A DNA stretch of 64,000 bases from Rhodopseudomonas palustris (GTDB taxonomy: Bacteria > Pseudomonadota > Alphaproteobacteria > Rhizobiales > Xanthobacteraceae), in the NCBI RefSeq assembly GCF_013415845.1, contig NZ_CP058907.1, positions 4,278,001 through 4,342,000 of the forward strand, given 5' to 3'. The notes below the pieces were generated by a model that was not told the DNA's origin, searched no databases, and worked only from the letters and a program-made list of their open reading frames with translations. Position numbers and translations under genes: made by a program. Shown here piece after piece: positions 23,651 to 32,959 of the stretch; the first letter of the stretch is position 1, and every line of letters starts with the position of its first letter.

Positions 23651-26600
23651 CTACCGCGTCGCCTGAATGGCGCGGATCTTTGGCGGCACCTGGGGCAGCG
23701 TGCCGGTGGCGGTGAGATCGGCGCCCGGCGGCGGGTTGGCGCGGGCGCTGGCGTCGGGGAAGCGCTGCTTCATCTCGCGCAGGAAGCCTTCGAGCGTATC
23801 GACGCCGGCGGCCATCTTGGCGATCGCGGCAAACGCAGCGCTGTTGCCGGCGCTCGGCTGGCTCGCAATGTCGAAGGCCGCGCGATCGGCCGGATCGGTC
23901 ATCAGCGGCGCAAATTTCTCGCGGAAGCGATCGAGGCCGAGTGCGTCTTCGGCCAGCGCATAGCCGACTACGGCGCGGATCACGTCGCTCTTCTCGGCGG
24001 CCGACAGCGGCGTGAAGTCCTTCCAGCGGTCACCGAGATACAGTTCAATCTGCTCGGAGGATTCGCGCCAGCGCCGCGCCGCCCAGTAGATGTCGGAGCG
24101 CAGCCGGATCGCTTCGCGCCCACTGATGTTGCTGATAATGTCGAGCGCCAGATCGTGGCGGCCGATGTCGCTCTGCGCACGCGCCTCGAGTAACAGCCGC
24201 TGCTGACGCAATTCACCGGCGAGATCGGCGATGCGCGAGGAATGCAGCGCACCGATGGCGCGATCCGGTTTGCGGTTCATCAGGTAGATCATCGCCAGCT
24301 TGGCGGCGACCTGCGCGCGCGCCGCGCCTTCGAGACGCTTGTCAACCTGGTACTGCAACAGCTCACTGGCCTGATCGAGCAGATCGACGGCAACCAAACG
24401 GTCGGCAAGCCGGCGGATCATCTCGTCGCCGCGCCGGCCGATCGGCGTCAGCTCGCGATACTCGTAGAACATCGCCAGCGCTTCGATCGGCGGCAAGTCG
24501 TCGCCCTTGCTTCCAAGGAAGATCTGCGCGAACAGCGCGCGGGCATCGTCCTGCGCCTTGCGGGCAGCTTCCGAATTCGGCGCAAGCTGGGTCGCAACCC
24601 GGGCCGCCTGCAGCGAATCCTGATAGCGGCCAGCGTCGGCGTACATCTTGGTCAGCAGTTGCTGAGTGTTCACTTCGAGCTGGTCGCCGCGCCAGTTCAC
24701 CGACAGTCGCTCCAGATCTGGCAGAGCTTCCGCAGGCGTCAATTCTTCGCGCTTCAGCCGCAGCACGATCTCGCGAAACCGCGCTTCGGCGGCGGCCTGA
24801 CGGTCGGGCGAAGCCATCGCGTCCTTGTACTTCTTCAGCGCTTCCGGCTCGCGGCCCAGCGCTTCGTCGAGCCAGCCGCGCATCACTGCGACCTGCGGCT
24901 TGATCTCCGGCGGGATGCCGACCAGATCAAAATCGGTGCTGAGCTTGGCGGCGCCCGAATAGTCACGCACTTCGAGCGAGGCACGCATCGCCGCGGCGAG
25001 CACTGCACGCTGGATATCGAGCGGCAGCGCCGTGATGGCGAACTGCACGCTCTTCAGCTTCTCGCGCGCCTCGGCCCATTTGCCTTGCCGCGCCAGCGCC
25101 ACGCCCTTCCACATCTGCGCGTCGTAGGTCGAAGCGATCGCCGGGTTAGCGACGTCCTTCAACGTCTGCTCCGGCCGCTGCATCAGCGCGCTCGCGGCCG
25201 CATGGCCGAGCATCGTGGCGGCATCTTCCTGGCCGGGCTTGATGGCGGACAGCGCGAGATCGAGCACGCCCTTGGCTTCGGGGTAGAGGCCGCGCGCCAT
25301 GTAGAACCGCGCAAGATCGAGCCGCGCCGGCAGCTTGTCGTCGCCGCCGGCAACCGACGCGGCATTGAGACGCTCGTCGAGCATGTCCTTGAAGCTGCCA
25401 GTCTGATCCTTGGCCCACTGCCGGACATCGAAGAACGGCTTCTCGGACGCAGCATCACCGCCGGTCTCTGCGGCGGAGGACAGCGTCAGGCCACCAGGCC
25501 GCGTCAGCAGAACGGCGTCGGGGGTGGTCTCGACGGTGACGTCATCGGACTTCAGCTCGACAACAACGCCGTGGATCGATTCCAGCAGATTGAACTCGAC
25601 GAAGTTCTGCCGCTTGATGAAGCCGCGCGGCGGCGGCAGCGCGGTAACCACCGTCAGCGTATCGCCGGCGTCGGGATCGGCCAGCTTCTGCACTTGGCCT
25701 AGCGCAGGCAACGACACCGAAACGCTGGCGCGTGTCGGATCGGCAATGTTGCGCACCGCGGACAGCGGCTGCGAAGCCGCGCGGCCGGCATCGGCAAGCG
25801 TCACAGTCCAACCTTTGCCCGCACCGTCGTCTTCAGTGAGCGTCGCGATCTGCGGGCGGCTGAGCCGGATGCGAATTGCTTGTCCGTTGGCGAGCGGGAC
25901 GCGGCTGGCGTCGCTGACCACCGCACTGCCCTCACGGCGGATGGCCGACAGATCAAACGCCGCGGTGTTGTCGAGGACCAGCCACAACACGTCGCCGCGC
26001 CGGAACAGCGCCGCCGGCGTTGGAGCCGAAAATGCAAAGCTGAGGCGCAGCCCATCGGTGTTCATTCGCACTTCGACCGGCCGTCCCTCGTTCGAGACTG
26101 GCTTCGCGGCTGCTGCGGGCGGAGGCGTGGGAGCCTGAGGCACAGCCGGAGCGGTCTGCGGCGGTGCGATGGTGGGCGCAGCAGGCCCTGCTGGCGCGGC
26201 AGCGACTTCGCCACCTTTGGCAGGCGGACCGGCCGGCGACGGCGTCGCCGAGGGGCCCGCCACAGACGGAGACGGCGCAGCAGCAGGTGCAGGCTGCGGG
26301 CCGGCCGGCGTCGCCGGCTTCATGGCCTTGGCTTCCGACGGAGCCGGCGCGGGCTTGGCTTCCGGCTTGTGATCGGCCTCCTTGGCGTCTGCCTTGTGGC
26401 CTGAATCCTTGGCGTCGGGCTTGTGGCCGTTCTCAGCCTTGGGCTCCTGCTTCTGGATCTCCGCCTGCAGCGCCTTCGGATCGAGCTTGCCGATCTCAGG
26501 CAGCTTCAGCGCCTGCGGCCCCATGGTCTGGCCCGACTCGGCGCCGCCCGGCTGGAAGCCGACATCGATGATGAAGTTCTTCTCTTCGCGGAACGAATGC

Positions 26601-27379
26601 ACATCAGCGCCGCCGATCAGCGTGAAGTCGACGGTGGAATTGCCGCCGTCCATGTTCTGCGCGATCGAAGCGACACTCGGCGGCGAGGCGAGCTGCGCGT
26701 CGGCGAGGTCGAAGGTCAGCGGAGTGTTGAATTGCACCGACAGCTTGCGGTCGGTCAGCGTCGACGCCACCCGCACGTCGGACGGCACTTCGAAGACGTA
26801 GCGCACGAAGGTCGGCTGCACCGAGGTCCGCACCCGGATCGGTGGTCGCTTCTTCACTTCGGCGGTAGCACGCTGGGCCTTCAGCGCGCGCTCGGCGGCG
26901 CGGGCACGTTCGGCCAGTTCCTTGACGACGTCTTGCGGCAGTCCGGGCGGCGCGCCCGTCCAGTTCTCCGGCAACAGGTCGACGAACAGCCGTTCTCCGG
27001 CTGCCATCGCATTGACAGTGAGCTTGCGCGTCAGTGCCAAGCGGAGCGCATAACCGTCCGGATCGAGGCGCGCCGAACCGATATAGCCGGGCGCGGAATC
27101 GGCGAGCTTGTCGACCGGAATGTCGATCGGTCGCTTGAAGCGGATCACCACGATCAGGCCTGCTGTGGCGACGTCGGACTCGACGTCCTCGGCCATCTTG
27201 AGCAGCAGCCGCCCGTATCCGCCTTTCGCTTCGAAGCTGGCTTCGCCGCGGACCTGCGCGGCCGCGGGCGCAACGGTCAGCGCGGCCGCGATCAGCAACA
27301 ATAGGCCGGCAAGGCAGAGTCGTACGACGCGCCTGACCAGCGCCTGTGACCAAACTCCAGCGGCAGCCATCCGCGCCAT
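23651..27379 (-). CDS. Large secreted beta/TPR-like protein in the flagellar region
   Basis: 1242 residues. A signal peptide (about 15-42, ending APAAAQ) is followed by a beta-rich domain (45-135) and a charged helix (150-178). A second beta-rich domain (180-275) precedes a disordered Pro/Ala/Lys linker (295-430) with HKPDAK/HKADAK/HKPEAK repeats. A third beta domain (432-635) leads into a helical region to the end with many TPR-like helix pairs (for example LARFYMARGLYPEAKGVLDLAL). It should act in the periplasm as a scaffold. The beta domains somewhat resemble AMIN-type peptidoglycan-binding modules, but I cannot confirm that. It lies between fliOP and other flagellar blocks, and a perfect CtrA-like box lies 146 bases upstream. 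Function unknown. Confidence 0.75.
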   Translation of the reverse strand: MARMAAAGVWSQALVRRVVRLCLAGLLLLIAAALTVAPAAAQVRGEASFEAKGGYGRLLLKMAEDVESDVATAGLIVVIRFKRPIDIPVDKLADSAPGYIGSARLDPDGYALRLALTRKLTVNAMAAGERLFVDLLPENWTGAPPGLPQDVVKELAERARAAERALKAQRATAEVKKRPPIRVRTSVQPTFVRYVFEVPSDVRVASTLTDRKLSVQFNTPLTFDLADAQLASPPSVASIAQNMDGGNSTVDFTLIGGADVHSFREEKNFIIDVGFQPGGAESGQTMGPQALKLPEIGKLDPKALQAEIQKQEPKAENGHKPDAKDSGHKADAKEADHKPEAKPAPAPSEAKAMKPATPAGPQPAPAAAPSPSVAGPSATPSPAGPPAKGGEVAAAPAGPAAPTIAPPQTAPAVPQAPTPPPAAAAKPVSNEGRPVEVRMNTDGLRLSFAFSAPTPAALFRRGDVLWLVLDNTAAFDLSAIRREGSAVVSDASRVPLANGQAIRIRLSRPQIATLTEDDGAGKGWTVTLADAGRAASQPLSAVRNIADPTRASVSVSLPALGQVQKLADPDAGDTLTVVTALPPPRGFIKRQNFVEFNLLESIHGVVVELKSDDVTVETTPDAVLLTRPGGLTLSSAAETGGDAASEKPFFDVRQWAKDQTGSFKDMLDERLNAASVAGGDDKLPARLDLARFYMARGLYPEAKGVLDLALSAIKPGQEDAATMLGHAAASALMQRPEQTLKDVANPAIASTYDAQMWKGVALARQGKWAEAREKLKSVQFAITALPLDIQRAVLAAAMRASLEVRDYSGAAKLSTDFDLVGIPPEIKPQVAVMRGWLDEALGREPEALKKYKDAMASPDRQAAAEARFREIVLRLKREELTPAEALPDLERLSVNWRGDQLEVNTQQLLTKMYADAGRYQDSLQAARVATQLAPNSEAARKAQDDARALFAQIFLGSKGDDLPPIEALAMFYEYRELTPIGRRGDEMIRRLADRLVAVDLLDQASELLQYQVDKRLEGAARAQVAAKLAMIYLMNRKPDRAIGALHSSRIADLAGELRQQRLLLEARAQSDIGRHDLALDIISNISGREAIRLRSDIYWAARRWRESSEQIELYLGDRWKDFTPLSAAEKSDVIRAVVGYALAEDALGLDRFREKFAPLMTDPADRAAFDIASQPSAGNSAAFAAIAKMAAGVDTLEGFLREMKQRFPDASARANPPPGADLTATGTLPQVPPKIRAIQATR

Positions 27380-27855
27380 CCGTCGTGTCTTTCAGTCAAC
27401 GACTCTGTCGTCTGCCGGTCCTAGGCGGCTTCGCCGCCAACAATGATACTGCGCTTCACGCATGCGCGTCGGCGCGGCGGAAGCGCGCAGAACCGCAGCC
27501 TGCCCCACTAGGGCACAAAAGCCGTTAACGGTGGTTTAACCATCGTCGACTGCGGCAGGCTTGCCTGCCTCGGCTCGGCATCGCGCGTTCACAATCAGAG
27601 ATTTAGATTGTCGAGGTAAACACGTTTTTGATAGTGATGCAGAAGGCGGGGAGCGCAACCGCCTGAACCATCCTTTCGTGTGACCGCGATCGCCGTGCCC
27701 TGCCCGCCACGCCGTTGTCGGCCGTCCTAACGGACGCCAACGACGCGTCGACGCTCCGGACCGGCTCCCGCCAACAACGGAACGTGAACGATCGAAGCTG
27801 CGCGCGCCGCCGATCTGGCGCTCACACGTCACTGGGAATTGGACTGACGACCGCC
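27380..27855. other. 476-base divergent intergenic region
   Basis: Between the TPR-protein gene and the GrlR-like gene. It contains the CtrA-like site at 27525-27543 and a GGCAGGC-TT-GCCTGCC palindrome at 27554-27569. Open frames extending the GrlR-like gene upstream are not supported. Confidence 0.5.
27525..27543 (+). promoter_or_regulatory. Probable CtrA box between the TPR-protein and GrlR-like genes
   Basis: TTAA at 27525-27528, seven bases, then TTAACCAT at 27536-27543: a perfect TTAA-N7-TTAACCAT. It is 146 bases from the TPR-protein ATG and 313 from the GrlR-like ATG; either or both could be controlled. Confidence 0.72.
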
Positions 27856-28185
27856 ATGCTGCTGAAGGGTCTCTACAAGGTCGAATTCGAAACACCGCGG
27901 CGCAAAGCCGTCGGCGTGATTTTCGCATCCGATGGCCGTCTGCACGGCGGCAGTTCGGCATTCGCCTATATCGGCGCATACGAGCAGCAAGGCCAAACCA
28001 TCCAAGGCACCATCACGGCGCGCCGGCACACCAGCGATCCGGCGATCCAGTCGGTGTTCGGCGTCGACGAGGTGCGGGTCGACTTCCACGGCTCAACGAT
28101 CGGCGACTACGCGCAGGTCGAAGGCATGGCGGCAGAAGCCCCGTCGCTCGGCTTCAAGGCGTTGCTGACAAGGATCAGCCAATAG
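27856..28185 (+). CDS. GrlR-like small protein
   Basis: 109 residues. The pattern LLKGLYKVEFETPRRKAVGVIFASDGRLHGGSSAFAYIGAY, then ITARRHTSDPAIQSVFGVDEVRVDF, matches the GrlR family, a small beta-barrel first known as the negative regulator of the enteropathogenic type III secretion locus. No type III secretion genes other than the flagellar ones are in this window, and GrlA-like partners are absent, so its role here is open. ATG at 27856 is chosen because conservation starts there. It is a single gene facing away from the TPR gene. Confidence 0.75.
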   Translation: MLLKGLYKVEFETPRRKAVGVIFASDGRLHGGSSAFAYIGAYEQQGQTIQGTITARRHTSDPAIQSVFGVDEVRVDFHGSTIGDYAQVEGMAAEAPSLGFKALLTRISQ

Positions 28186-28214
28186 CTCGAGAACGCATGA
28201 TCGTGCCCTGCACG

Positions 28215-29738
28215 TCAGGTCACGACGAACTCGCCCCACGCCAACCGGCGATCGCGTCGGGGGTCAGCCTGCTCGCGGTCGGCATGATCGAAGATCCGCG
28301 TCATGCGCCGGTCGAGATCGTAGGTTGACCAGCTCGGCCGGGCACCGCGGACGAAACCGAGAAGGTCGCTCTGAAAGCGGCCGCTCATCTCTCGCGAGGC
28401 CCTTTTCCTGAACAGGTCCAGCTTTCCCAAATCGCCCTCACCGGTTGTTCCGAACAACATCGGTAAATCGAGGCCGTGGGTGGCAGCGCCGAAGATCAAC
28501 CGCGTCAACGGCGTCGCATAGTCGAACCGATAGGCCCAGCAGGGTGCTACCCGAGCGTGGCCCTCCGCAATCAGCACAGATGGATGCCAGAAGGTGAAGT
28601 CGCCTCCGACATCGATCGCCGCGCGCTTGGACGGATAGCCACGATAGACCGACGCGATCCGTTCGCGGACGGCCCAATCGGCTCGCTTGAACATGTCCTC
28701 CAGCCGATTTGGTCGGGTGGCGATCACCGTAAGCACCTTGTCCAGAATAGCTCCCTCGCGCGACATCGTGCCGATCACGAGCGGTACTGGATGCGCCTTC
28801 CCCAGACGAATCGCATCAATCGGGGAGAAAGGTAGGAAGTCGCCGTCCACCACCGGCGAAGTGGGCAGCATTCCGGCAATGGCATCCGGCGCCACGTCGT
28901 AGAAGAAGCGGCTGGACGCCTCGCAAAGCGTCTCGGCCGAAAGCTGCTTCAATGCATGGGAGACTGCGGCCTTGTCGTCCGGATCGAGCCCCAGCAGTTT
29001 AACAATCTCTGCGGCCCAGGCTCGATGCCTCTCTGGCCCAAAAGCCGACCCCGCGTTCGGACTCATCGCAATGGCCCGGTGGAAGAGCCCAGCGGCGGAT
29101 GGAATACACATCAAGGTGACGACGGACATCGCTCCCGCCGACTGTCCGACGATCGTCACGCGATCCGGGTCGCCGCCGAAGGCTGATATGTTGCGCTTGA
29201 TCCATCCGAGCGCTGTGACCTGATCACGCAAGCCCGGATTGCTCTGGATCGGGCTTTCCGGCGTCGACCACGCGGAGAAATCGGAGAAGCCGAAGACGCC
29301 GACGCGATAATTGAAACTCACGTAGATCACGTCGCCGGATTTCACCAGCCCATCGCCGCGGTACAGCGGAGCTCGGGTGCCACCGACCGAAAAGCCGCCG
29401 CCGTAGATCCAGACGACAACGGGGCGAAGGTTGCCGCTCGGTTGGAGCGGCGCCGAAACATTGACGGTCAGACAGTCCTCTGAGATCGGCGTCGTCTTTC
29501 CGGCTCCGCCGATCGCCTCGTATCCCCTTTTCTGCATCGGGATCGGACCGAACTTGGAAGCGTCGCGCACGCCTTGCCAAGCATTGGGAGGCTGCGCCGC
29601 GTTGAAGCGCAGTGCACCAGCAGGCGCGGCAGCGAACGGAATACCGCGCCACGTCCTCACGCCATCGGCGACGATCCCACGAATGGAGCCGCATTCAGTC
29701 TCAACGAGTAGGTCACTGTCTTGATGATGATCGGACAT
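28215..29738 (-). CDS. Type B carboxylesterase
   Basis: 507 residues, the usual length of the alpha/beta-hydrolase carboxylesterase/lipase type B family. The oxyanion-hole segment is VWIYGGGFSVGG; the nucleophile Ser lies in GQSAGAMS; SEDCLTVNVSAP is the second family signature. It hydrolyses carboxylic esters; the substrate is unknown. There is no signal peptide, so it is cytoplasmic. It follows a TetR-type regulator by 25 bases on the same strand and is probably induced through the palindromic operator in front of that gene. Confidence 0.92.
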   Translation of the reverse strand: MSDHHQDSDLLVETECGSIRGIVADGVRTWRGIPFAAAPAGALRFNAAQPPNAWQGVRDASKFGPIPMQKRGYEAIGGAGKTTPISEDCLTVNVSAPLQPSGNLRPVVVWIYGGGFSVGGTRAPLYRGDGLVKSGDVIYVSFNYRVGVFGFSDFSAWSTPESPIQSNPGLRDQVTALGWIKRNISAFGGDPDRVTIVGQSAGAMSVVTLMCIPSAAGLFHRAIAMSPNAGSAFGPERHRAWAAEIVKLLGLDPDDKAAVSHALKQLSAETLCEASSRFFYDVAPDAIAGMLPTSPVVDGDFLPFSPIDAIRLGKAHPVPLVIGTMSREGAILDKVLTVIATRPNRLEDMFKRADWAVRERIASVYRGYPSKRAAIDVGGDFTFWHPSVLIAEGHARVAPCWAYRFDYATPLTRLIFGAATHGLDLPMLFGTTGEGDLGKLDLFRKRASREMSGRFQSDLLGFVRGARPSWSTYDLDRRMTRIFDHADREQADPRRDRRLAWGEFVVT

Positions 29739-29763
29739 TCGAGACCTCGTGTGATCAGCAACG

Positions 29764-30387
29764 TCATCGTGAGTTGGAGCAGCTTGATGGTTCGCGGCGC
29801 GCCGCTAAGAACAGCGCGATCCGCTGACGAGCGAGCGCCAAGGCCTCATCCGTAACGGCGCACGGACAGAGCCCCAGGGCCGCCGCCCGCATGCGGGGGC
29901 CGACCACCAGATCCCAGAGGATCTGTGCATCAACCTCCGGGTCAGCACCGATCGAGCTCAGCACGGCATCAAGCCGGCTCATCGCGCGAAGCCGCACATC
30001 CTCCAGCACCGGGACGATTTGCGGAAACCGCACCGCCTCCGCGAGGAACCTGCGTTCCATGGCGATGATATCGGGGTGCAGGAAGTAGTTGAGAAGAACG
30101 ACACAGATATCGAACAACTGCTCCGCGGGCGGACGATCGTCCGGCTCCACCGGTGGAAGCGCGTCGATCCTGGATGCCGCGTAGTTGTTCGCAGCCGCTC
30201 GGAACAACTCCGCCTTGGATGGAAAGCGGCTGTAGAGACTGCGCTTGGCAACGCCCAGCCGCACGGCCAATTCGTCAATCGTCGTTTCGGCAAAGCCCTT
30301 TTCGAGAAACATCTCGATCGCCACCGCGATAATGCGCTCCGTCAGTTCTTCCGACTGCTCGAGCGTTGGACGTCCACGCCGGCTCAT
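29764..30387 (-). CDS. TetR/AcrR-family repressor of the carboxylesterase operon
   Basis: 207 residues. The N-terminal helix-turn-helix (about 12-58) has the family pattern FLEKGFAETTIDELAVRLGVAKRSLYSRFPSKAEL. The C-terminal part is the helical ligand-binding and dimer domain. It is the first gene of a two-gene unit with the carboxylesterase. A strong inverted repeat lies about 50 bases upstream of its ATG, so it probably represses its own operon until an ester or related compound binds. Confidence 0.92.
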   Translation of the reverse strand: MSRRGRPTLEQSEELTERIIAVAIEMFLEKGFAETTIDELAVRLGVAKRSLYSRFPSKAELFRAAANNYAASRIDALPPVEPDDRPPAEQLFDICVVLLNYFLHPDIIAMERRFLAEAVRFPQIVPVLEDVRLRAMSRLDAVLSSIGADPEVDAQILWDLVVGPRMRAAALGLCPCAVTDEALALARQRIALFLAARREPSSCSNSR

Positions 30388-30436
30388 TCCACCTCACGAC
30401 CATTGCCCGAACGATCCTATGGAGCAGATCAGCCAT

Positions 30437-30460
30437 TAATGCAACGATACCGTTGCATTA
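30437..30460. promoter_or_regulatory. TetR operator upstream of the esterase operon
   Basis: Perfect ten-base arms TAATGCAACG and CGTTGCATTA around a four-base centre, located 50-73 bases upstream of the tetR ATG. This is the size and place expected of an autoregulatory TetR site. Confidence 0.8.
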
Positions 30461-30564
30461 AATTTCGACAAACCAAATCGGCTGGTGGCTGGCGCAGCAT
30501 CCAGCGGTCCAGGCAAATTTTGCGAATGATCCAAGCGGCTTAGGTGCGGTTCGAAACAGATAGC

Positions 30565-31329
30565 CTACTGCCGGGGCGTTGGGCGGCCTTCGATCTTCGG
30601 CAGCACCGCAACCGATGCCGACACCGACGCCTTCCCGGTGGCGCGCCGCGCCATTTCAACGGTGAGCTTCTCGGCGGCTTCGGCCGACATCAGGCCGAGG
30701 ATGTCGGACATCTTCCGCGGCGCGATCTGGGTGGCGATCTCGATCAGCACCGGCATTTCCAGACGATCGAAGATTTTCGCCGCATCCTTCGGCTTCATCG
30801 ACTCGTACATCGTGACGATGCCCTTGAAACGCGCAGCTTCGGCTTCCGATTTCTCCTCGGTCGCCTTGCCGATCTGGCCCTCGGTCTCCTTCATCTCCTG
30901 GACCTTGGACTCGATCCGCTTTTCCGCGGCCTTGAGCAGGCTCTCGCGGATCTCGACTTCGCGGGCACGCGCTTCCAGCTCCTGGCGGCGCGCCTGCAGC
31001 CGCTCGAGGATCGCACGTTCGGACGCGGAGATCGCCGGTGTCTCGGGCTCGGTCTCGGCTGGCTTGGTCTGTTCCGGCGGCGCGACCGCGGGCTTCTCTT
31101 CTTCCTTCTTCTTCGGCTCGCCATGCACCGAGCCGGTGATGTCGGGATCGATCGGCTTCCGTCCGGGGAAGTTCAGGTTCTCCTGGGCCCATGACGGCTT
31201 GGTCGCGTTCGGATCGTAATCGAACACGTAGCCGCCATCGAGCACCAGTCCGGCGATCTTCAGCACAGCAAGGCCGAAGACCGCGACCAGAACCACCGGA
31301 AGGATGCGGATATCCCGAAGTGCGTTCAT
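30565..31329 (-). CDS. motE: MotE-type flagellar motility protein (MgtE N-domain-like)
   Basis: 254 residues. One membrane span (residues 9-28) and a Lys/Glu/Pro-rich linker lead to a long coiled coil (about 100-165). The C-terminal domain (MYESMKPKDAAKIFDRLEMPVLIEIATQIAPRKMSDILGLMS) resembles the MgtE intracellular N-domain and FliG. In rhizobia MotE is a periplasmic/inner-membrane protein needed for motility. Its ATG overlaps the preceding DUF6468-type gene (ATGA), and it ends the fliL-fliM-DUF6468-motE run. Confidence 0.82.
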   Translation of the reverse strand: MNALRDIRILPVVLVAVFGLAVLKIAGLVLDGGYVFDYDPNATKPSWAQENLNFPGRKPIDPDITGSVHGEPKKKEEEKPAVAPPEQTKPAETEPETPAISASERAILERLQARRQELEARAREVEIRESLLKAAEKRIESKVQEMKETEGQIGKATEEKSEAEAARFKGIVTMYESMKPKDAAKIFDRLEMPVLIEIATQIAPRKMSDILGLMSAEAAEKLTVEMARRATGKASVSASVAVLPKIEGRPTPRQ

Positions 31330-31754
31330 GCAGCCAAGCCGTTATGTCGCCTGCGTTCCGCAAAAGCCTGCGCCGCCGCCGCATTGGCCTGCGCCGCCGA
31401 CACCGCCGCCGGCTGCTCGCCCCCGGGGCGCGCCGCCGCGACGATTTTTGACAAGCGCCGCAGCACATTGTCGCCTTCACCGAGCTGCTTCTTGAGCTGG
31501 TCGGACAGCGCGGACGCGGCGGCGATGTCGCGGCCGAGGTTTTCGTTGACCTCGCGCACCGTGAGCTTGAGGCCGCCGATCGCACGCTCGGCGATTTCGG
31601 TGACGGTGATCAGCTCGCCGATCGTCGCCTTCAACGATTGCTCGTCGGCCTTCAGCCGCAGCAGCCGCTTGTTGAGCAGCCAGCAATAACCGACGGTGAC
31701 AAGGAGCAGAACGGCGACCAGGCTTTCGATCACGATTGCGAAAATGTGGCTCAT
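31326..31754 (-). CDS. DUF6468-like membrane protein of the fliLM operon
   Basis: 142 residues. An N-terminal membrane span (residues 6-26) is followed by a coiled-coil region (LKADEQSLKATIGELITVTEIAERAIGGLKLTVREVNENLG) and an Ala/Gln-rich tail. It is found beside fliM in alphaproteobacterial flagellar clusters. The ATG at 31754 overlaps the fliM stop and its stop overlaps motE, so it is tightly coupled to both. The link to the motor is inferred from this context; biochemical function is unknown. Confidence 0.72.
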   Translation of the reverse strand: MSHIFAIVIESLVAVLLLVTVGYCWLLNKRLLRLKADEQSLKATIGELITVTEIAERAIGGLKLTVREVNENLGRDIAAASALSDQLKKQLGEGDNVLRRLSKIVAAARPGGEQPAAVSAAQANAAAAQAFAERRRHNGLAA

Positions 31755-32953
31755 TGTGCCTCCATCATTTTGCTCTGCTCGTCGGTGCGTTCGAACATGG
31801 CGTAGGTGGTGAGCGGCTTGCGCAGCGGTTTGGTGACGCGAATGGCGACGCGGTCGCCGACCCGGCCCATCCGGCCTTCGGTGAGCACGACGCTGCCGCA
31901 CCGCACCGCCACCGTGGCGTCGGCGCGCAGCTCCAGCGGCAGGGTGTCGCCGACCTGCAGCGCCATTAATTGCCGCAGCGGCAATTCGGCTTCGTACAGC
32001 ACGGCGTCGACCGAAATATCGGCCTGCACGATCTCGGTGGCGAGGTGGCCTTCCCAGACCTGATCACGGCCGAACTTTTCGCCCATGAACATCTGCATCA
32101 GCACGCCGCGGATCGGTTCGATCGTGGCGTAGGGCAGCAGCAACTCGATGTTGCCGCCGCGGTCTTCCATGTCGATGTGCAGGCGGACCAGGATCGCGGC
32201 GTTGGCAGGCCGGCTGATCGCGGCGAAGCGCGGATTGGTCTCGAGCCGGTCGATGCTGAACGACACCGGCGACAGCGGCCGGAAAGCCTGTTCGGCGTCG
32301 GCGAGCACCACTTCGAGCAGCCGCTTCACCAGATTGGTCTCGATCGTGGTGTAGGGCCGACCTTCGATGCGCAGCGCGGCCTGACCGCGGCGGCCGCCGA
32401 GCAGCACGTCGATCATCGAATAGATCAGGCTGGAGTCGACGGTGGCGAGCCCGAAGTTCTGCCACTCCTCGGCCTTGAACACGCACAGCACCGCGGGCAG
32501 CGGGATCGAGTTCATGTAGTCGCCGAACCGGACCGAAGTGATGCGGTCGAGCGAGACTTCGACGTTGTCCGAGGTGAAGTTGCGCAAGCTGGTCGTCATC
32601 AACCGCACCAGGCGGTCGAAGACGATTTCGAGCATCGGCAGACGCTCGTAGGAGACCATCGCGGAATCGATGATCGCGCGGATGCCGGAGTTCTCGTCGA
32701 GGTGCACCTCGCCGACGCTGAAGCCGAGGAGATTGTCGATCTCCTCCTGCGACAGCACCCGCTCGCCGCCGTTCTTGCCGCCGCCGAGATCGCGGCCGCC
32801 ATCCTCGACCATGGCGGCCCATTGCTCCGCCATCGTCCCGGTAAGTTCGTTCTCCGCTGCCGCCTTTGCCGCGGCCTCGGGATCCTCCGACGCCATGGAG
32901 GCTTCCCATTGGGCGGCAATTGCGTCCTGGTCGAGTTGGTCCTGGCCGGCCAT
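31751..32953 (-). CDS. fliM: Flagellar motor switch protein FliM
   Basis: 400 residues. The N-terminal ~75 residues are Glu/Ala-rich; LSQEEIDNLLGF is the conserved start of the switch region. The middle CheC-like domain (MISYERLP-like VSYERLPMLEIVFDRLVRLMTTSLRNF) and the C-terminal SpoA domain (LPLRQLMALQVGDTLPLEL) are complete. It forms part of the C ring and binds CheY-P. It is 6 bases after fliL and overlaps the next gene by four bases. Confidence 0.95.
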   Translation of the reverse strand: MAGQDQLDQDAIAAQWEASMASEDPEAAAKAAAENELTGTMAEQWAAMVEDGGRDLGGGKNGGERVLSQEEIDNLLGFSVGEVHLDENSGIRAIIDSAMVSYERLPMLEIVFDRLVRLMTTSLRNFTSDNVEVSLDRITSVRFGDYMNSIPLPAVLCVFKAEEWQNFGLATVDSSLIYSMIDVLLGGRRGQAALRIEGRPYTTIETNLVKRLLEVVLADAEQAFRPLSPVSFSIDRLETNPRFAAISRPANAAILVRLHIDMEDRGGNIELLLPYATIEPIRGVLMQMFMGEKFGRDQVWEGHLATEIVQADISVDAVLYEAELPLRQLMALQVGDTLPLELRADATVAVRCGSVVLTEGRMGRVGDRVAIRVTKPLRKPLTTYAMFERTDEQSKMMEAQ

Positions 32954-32959
32954 GTCAGC

